DNA of 64,000 bases from NCBI RefSeq assembly GCF_001686985.1, contig NZ_CP015318.1, positions 2,168,001-2,232,000 on the forward strand, given 5' to 3'. Below are positions 60,770-64,000 of this stretch, piece after piece (the stretch's first letter is position 1; the number at the start of each line of letters is the position of its first letter). The notes beneath the pieces were generated by a model. That model saw only the letters and a program-made list of their open reading frames with translations. It had not been told where the DNA came from and ran no database searches. A program made the position numbers and the translations under genes. This DNA is from Mesorhizobium amorphae CCNWGS0123 (GTDB lineage: Bacteria; Pseudomonadota; Alphaproteobacteria; Rhizobiales; Rhizobiaceae).

Positions 60770-62203
60770 ATGAAACATGAACTCAGAATGGGCCTTGCCG
60801 CATTGGCAGTCGGCCTGATGACCAGCGTGATGCCCGCCAAAGCCGATTTCTGGTCGGACGCCGGTGCGAAATACAAGGGCGTGACACTGCACGGCGTGAC
60901 CGAAAGCACGCCGCCTTCGAACTACATCAAGGACGTTCTTGCCCCCGCTTTCGAGAAGGCGACCGGCATCAAGGTGGAAATCGAGACCACCTCCTGGGAC
61001 CAGATGTACGACAAGGCGATCAAGGACATGGAAGCCAAGACCGGCATCTATGACATGGTCTATATCGAGCAGGACATCATCTACGCCTATCTCGCCCGCG
61101 ACTTCCTGGTCGACATCACGAAATCCCTGAAGGACGACCCGTCGCTGAAGGCGCCGGAGTACGACGAAACGCACTTCACGACATTTGCGAACTATTTCAA
61201 GAATGCCGACGGCGATCTTTTCGGCATTCCGATGGAAGCCTTCATCAAGCTCTATCTGTACCGGACCGATCTGTTCAACGATCCGGCGATCAAGGAAGCC
61301 TTCAAGAAGGAAACCGGCAAGGATCTGGTGCCGGCCAAGACCCATGAGGAATACACGCAGATCGCGGAGTTCTTCACCAAATGGGGCAAGGACCACAATC
61401 TGGAACTGTGGGGCACCACGGCACAGGCGCATACCGGCCACCCTGCTTCCTGGTATGAGTTCTTCGAGTCCATCGCGCCCACTTTCGGTGTCTACAACTG
61501 GGGCATCGACGCGTCGAAAAACTACTCGGCATCGGTCGCCAATGGCGGCACGATGAACAGCGACAAGGCCAAGGCCGCGCTCAAATACTGGCTGCATCTG
61601 CGCGACATCGCCCCGCCGGAATCCCCGGCAAGCACATGGACCGAAGTCGGCACCACCTTCGCGGCGGGCCGCGCGGCACAGGGCCTGGTCTACGGCGAGA
61701 ACGCGGCATGGATCGCTGCCGACGCGGAAAAGTCGAAGGTCGTGGGCAATGTCGGCGTCGCCCTGCCGCCGCTGGCACCCGGCGTCATGGAGGATGCGGA
61801 AGCCGGCAAGGGTTATATCGGCTACTATGACGGTGGCGCCTTCGGTCTTCCGGTAACCTCGAAGAACAAGGAAGCAGCGCTGCTGTTCCTGCAGTATATC
61901 GGCCAGGATTCGGTCCAGGGCGATTGGGCGGTGGCAGCACCCCGCATCACCAACACGGCAACCTACGACGATCCGAAGGTGATCGAGATGGATAAGAAGC
62001 TCAACGGCTACTACACCATGCTCAAGAACGACGGAAAGCTGTTTGCCGGCGCACCGCCCTATCCGTTCCATGCGCAGGTGCGTGAAGCCACGGCGCCGAT
62101 CTTCTACAAGATCCTGTTGGGCGAGGTCTCGTCCGACGATGGGCTCGACCAGATGGCTGCTGCCGCCGAGGCGGAACTGAAGAACCTCGGCTACCGCAAG
62201 TAG
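60770..62203 (+). CDS. Extracellular sugar/polyol-binding protein of an ABC importer
   Basis: A 477-residue type I solute-binding protein with Sec signal peptide (cleavage after PAKA, residue ~24). The mature protein has the family-1 pattern, for example [53 protein letters not shown] and [23 protein letters not shown]. The strong GGAGGAG site and the hairpin after its stop fit high expression. The cluster suggests a polyol ligand such as ribitol, galactitol or altritol; this is inference from the dehydrogenases nearby. Confidence 0.9.
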   Translation: MKHELRMGLAALAVGLMTSVMPAKADFWSDAGAKYKGVTLHGVTESTPPSNYIKDVLAPAFEKATGIKVEIETTSWDQMYDKAIKDMEAKTGIYDMVYIEQDIIYAYLARDFLVDITKSLKDDPSLKAPEYDETHFTTFANYFKNADGDLFGIPMEAFIKLYLYRTDLFNDPAIKEAFKKETGKDLVPAKTHEEYTQIAEFFTKWGKDHNLELWGTTAQAHTGHPASWYEFFESIAPTFGVYNWGIDASKNYSASVANGGTMNSDKAKAALKYWLHLRDIAPPESPASTWTEVGTTFAAGRAAQGLVYGENAAWIAADAEKSKVVGNVGVALPPLAPGVMEDAEAGKGYIGYYDGGAFGLPVTSKNKEAALLFLQYIGQDSVQGDWAVAAPRITNTATYDDPKVIEMDKKLNGYYTMLKNDGKLFAGAPPYPFHAQVREATAPIFYKILLGEVSSDDGLDQMAAAAEAELKNLGYRK

Positions 62204-62218
62204 CTTCGTGAGCCTAAA

Positions 62219-62249
62219 ATTCGGGCCGCCGTGAAGCGGCGGCCCGAAT
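62219..62249. terminator. Strong hairpin after the sugar-binding-protein gene
   Basis: A perfect 13-bp stem (62219-62231 with 62237-62249) has a 5-base loop and is followed by ACATTTT. It lies 16 bases after the stop and should partially terminate or stabilise the message, lowering permease levels relative to the binding protein. Confidence 0.7.
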
Positions 62250-62306
62250 ACATTTTCGCCGCCGCAAGAATGTCGCGGACAATGCGCCGGCCTGGGGAGT
62301 GGTTTC

Positions 62307-63188
62307 ATGCGATCAAACAGAGTGGGATGGCTGATGCTCGCCCCGACGATTGCGATCCTGGGGATCTTCGGCATCGTCCCATTTCTGTACGTGCTCTATG
62401 TGGCCTTCCATCAATGGAACCCGTTCGGCGCAAACCCCTACATGATCTACAACGGCGCCGACAATTTCCGCCGTCTCGTCTTCGACAACGAATTCCTGAC
62501 CTCGATCGCGTTCACGCTGAAGTTCGCCTTCTTCGCTGTCGTCAGCGAAGTCATCCTTGGCTACCTTCTGGCCCAGCTGTTCATGCGCGAGTTCCCCGGC
62601 CGGGGCCTGTTCCGCACGATCCACACCCTGCCGCTGATCGTGGCGCCGATCGTCGTCGGCTCGGTCTGGCGCCTGATGACGACGCCCAGCATCGGCATCA
62701 TCCCGTATCTTTTGAAATCCTGGTTCGGCTACGACCTCAATATCGGCCGTGACGCGACCATGGCCTTTGCGCTGACCGTCATCATGGATATCTGGCACTG
62801 GACGCCGCTGGTGACGCTGACGCTGCTGGCCGCATTGGTTTCGCTCCCCAAGGAGCCGTTCGAGCAGGCGCAGATCGACGGGGCCAACAGGTGGCAGATC
62901 TTCTGGCACGTCACCTTGCCGATGATCCGCCCGGCGATCCTGGCGACGGTCTTCATTCGCCTGATGGACGCGCTGCGCACCGTCGACGAAGTGTGGATGC
63001 TGACCGGCGGCGGCCCCGGCGCCGCGACGCGCTATCTCGGCCTGCACATCTGGAAGATCGTGTTTCCCAAGACCGACTACGGCTACGGCTCGGCCACCTC
63101 GATCATCGTCCTGTACCTCACTCTGGTGATGTGCTGGCTGCTCTATGTCGCCCTTGTCGCCCGGCGCGACCAGAAGAGGCCTTCCTGA
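62307..63188 (+). CDS. Sugar ABC transporter permease (MalF/UgpA-like)
   Basis: A 293-residue inner-membrane protein with six hydrophobic segments, starting [19 protein letters not shown]. The cytoplasmic EAA loop that contacts the ATPase is [23 protein letters not shown] 62307 is the only start that keeps the first membrane helix at the proper position. Its stop overlaps the next gene as TGATG. Confidence 0.93.
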   Translation: MRSNRVGWLMLAPTIAILGIFGIVPFLYVLYVAFHQWNPFGANPYMIYNGADNFRRLVFDNEFLTSIAFTLKFAFFAVVSEVILGYLLAQLFMREFPGRGLFRTIHTLPLIVAPIVVGSVWRLMTTPSIGIIPYLLKSWFGYDLNIGRDATMAFALTVIMDIWHWTPLVTLTLLAALVSLPKEPFEQAQIDGANRWQIFWHVTLPMIRPAILATVFIRLMDALRTVDEVWMLTGGGPGAATRYLGLHIWKIVFPKTDYGYGSATSIIVLYLTLVMCWLLYVALVARRDQKRPS

Positions 63189-64000
63189 TGCGCGCCAACC
63201 GCCCGGTTTTCTCCATTCTGCTGTGGACCTTGCTCAGCCTGCTGACGCTGTTCCCGATCTATTGGCTGTTCGTGATCTCCGTGAAGCCGGCGGTCGAGCT
63301 GTTCACCACGCCAAGCCTGCTGCTCGAGACAGTCTACTGGAAGAACTACGTCAAGGTTCTCGGCGACGACACGCTGCGCCGCTACATGTTCAACTCCATC
63401 GTGATCTCGAGCGGCAATGCCGTGCTGGTGACCGTTCTTGCCTTCATGGCCTGCTACGCGCTGTCGCGCTTCGATCTGGCCGGCAAGGAGAACATCTTCT
63501 TCTGGACGATCACCAACCGCATGGCGCCGGCGGCGGTGTTCCTGCTGCCCTTCTTCCTGCTCTTCACGCAGGTCTTCGTCATTGGCGAGTGGAAGCTCTA
63601 CGACACGCGCACCGGCATGATCCTGCTCTACTGCACCTTCAACCTGCCCTTCGCCATCTGGACGCTGAGGCCGACGATCGACGCAATTCCCAAGGAACTG
63701 GACGAGGCCGCGACCGTCGACGGCGCCACGACCTGGCAGGTGATCCGCGAAGTCATCTTTCCGCTCGCGCGGCCCGGCCTCGCTGTCACCCTGATCCTGA
63801 CCTGGGTGTTCGCCTGGAACGAGTTCCTGCTTGCCGCGACGCTCACCAGCTTCAACGCGCGCACCATCACCACCGGCCTGTCGGAATATGTCACGACGAC
63901 CGGAACCGAATGGGGCACGATGGCGTCCATCGCCATCATCACGCTTATTCCAGCGCTGCTGATCTTCTCGATTGTCCAGCGGCACATTGTGGCCGGCCTG
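63188..64000 (+). CDS. Sugar ABC transporter permease (MalG-like), runs off right edge
   Basis: The frame is open from ATG 63188 to the window end (271 codons) and is probably a few residues short of complete. Six membrane segments and the EAA loop [20 protein letters not shown] identify the second permease. A conserved C-terminal segment ([17 protein letters not shown]) is present. The ATPase of the importer should follow outside the window. Confidence 0.92.
   Translation, partial: MRANRPVFSILLWTLLSLLTLFPIYWLFVISVKPAVELFTTPSLLLETVYWKNYVKVLGDDTLRRYMFNSIVISSGNAVLVTVLAFMACYALSRFDLAGKENIFFWTITNRMAPAAVFLLPFFLLFTQVFVIGEWKLYDTRTGMILLYCTFNLPFAIWTLRPTIDAIPKELDEAATVDGATTWQVIREVIFPLARPGLAVTLILTWVFAWNEFLLAATLTSFNARTITTGLSEYVTTTGTEWGTMASIAIITLIPALLIFSIVQRHIVAGL

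Noticed and set aside
60386..62374. A 662-codon open frame on the minus strand opposite the sugar-binding-protein gene
   Set aside because: Antisense to a clear binding protein with signal peptide; composition is that of a shadow frame.

Overview
The window looks like a chromosomal accessory region of a high-GC alphaproteobacterium, most likely a Mesorhizobium-type rhizobium. This rests on a rhizobial (Rhc-type) type III secretion system with the gene order C1-nopB-J-nolU-nolV-N-O-Q-R-S-T and a split secretin, together with paired branched-chain-amino-acid-type transporters for aromatics and a polyol-utilisation cluster. I see no rRNA, tRNA, CRISPR array or insertion sequence.

Region 1 (1-25660) is the type III secretion island. 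On the minus strand a small needle-like protein, SctD, a 146-residue protein of unknown role, a TPR protein and SctV (cut by the window edge) form one operon. On the plus strand an RpiR-type regulator is followed by a single 3715-codon gene (4566-15713). This giant protein carries a LysM near each end, an SH3b domain, a restriction-endonuclease-like segment, a pertussis-toxin-like ADP-ribosyltransferase segment and 31 uninterrupted octapeptide repeats. It is the most unusual object in the window and is probably a very large effector or toxin of this secretion system. A LysR gene and a frameshifted L,D-transpeptidase separate it from the main operon (17513-25660), which encodes the secretin N-terminal part, rod, ring, sorting platform, ATPase and export gate proteins R, S and T. 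SctU, the secretin channel part, translocators and a recognisable tts box are not seen.

Region 2 (25828-49692) is an aromatic catabolic island. After a DUF1445 protein, a LysR regulator is divergent from a long plus-strand operon with two hydroxyquinol-type intradiol dioxygenases, an MhqO/MhqD-like pair, maleylacetate reductase, a TfdB-like FAD hydroxylase, a reductive two-component hydroxylase, dehydrogenases, a hydrolase and two complete five-gene uptake ABC transporters that appear duplicated. The expected route is phenolic or resorcinol-like substrate to hydroxyquinol to maleylacetate to 3-oxoadipate. An aromatic amino acid lyase homologue lacking the usual MIO tripeptide faces the end of this operon.

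Region 3 (49933-53711) is a heterodimeric ABC exporter with one degenerate ATP site. Region 4 (53863-64000) is a polyol cluster: two short-chain dehydrogenases (one very like ribitol 2-dehydrogenase), a PfkB kinase, a ROK repressor, a ketose 3-epimerase-like protein, an AraC regulator and a sugar-type ABC importer running off the right edge. An 11-base palindrome recurs upstream of the kinase and epimerase operons, with a one-mismatch copy on the AraC side, and is a good candidate for the ROK operator.
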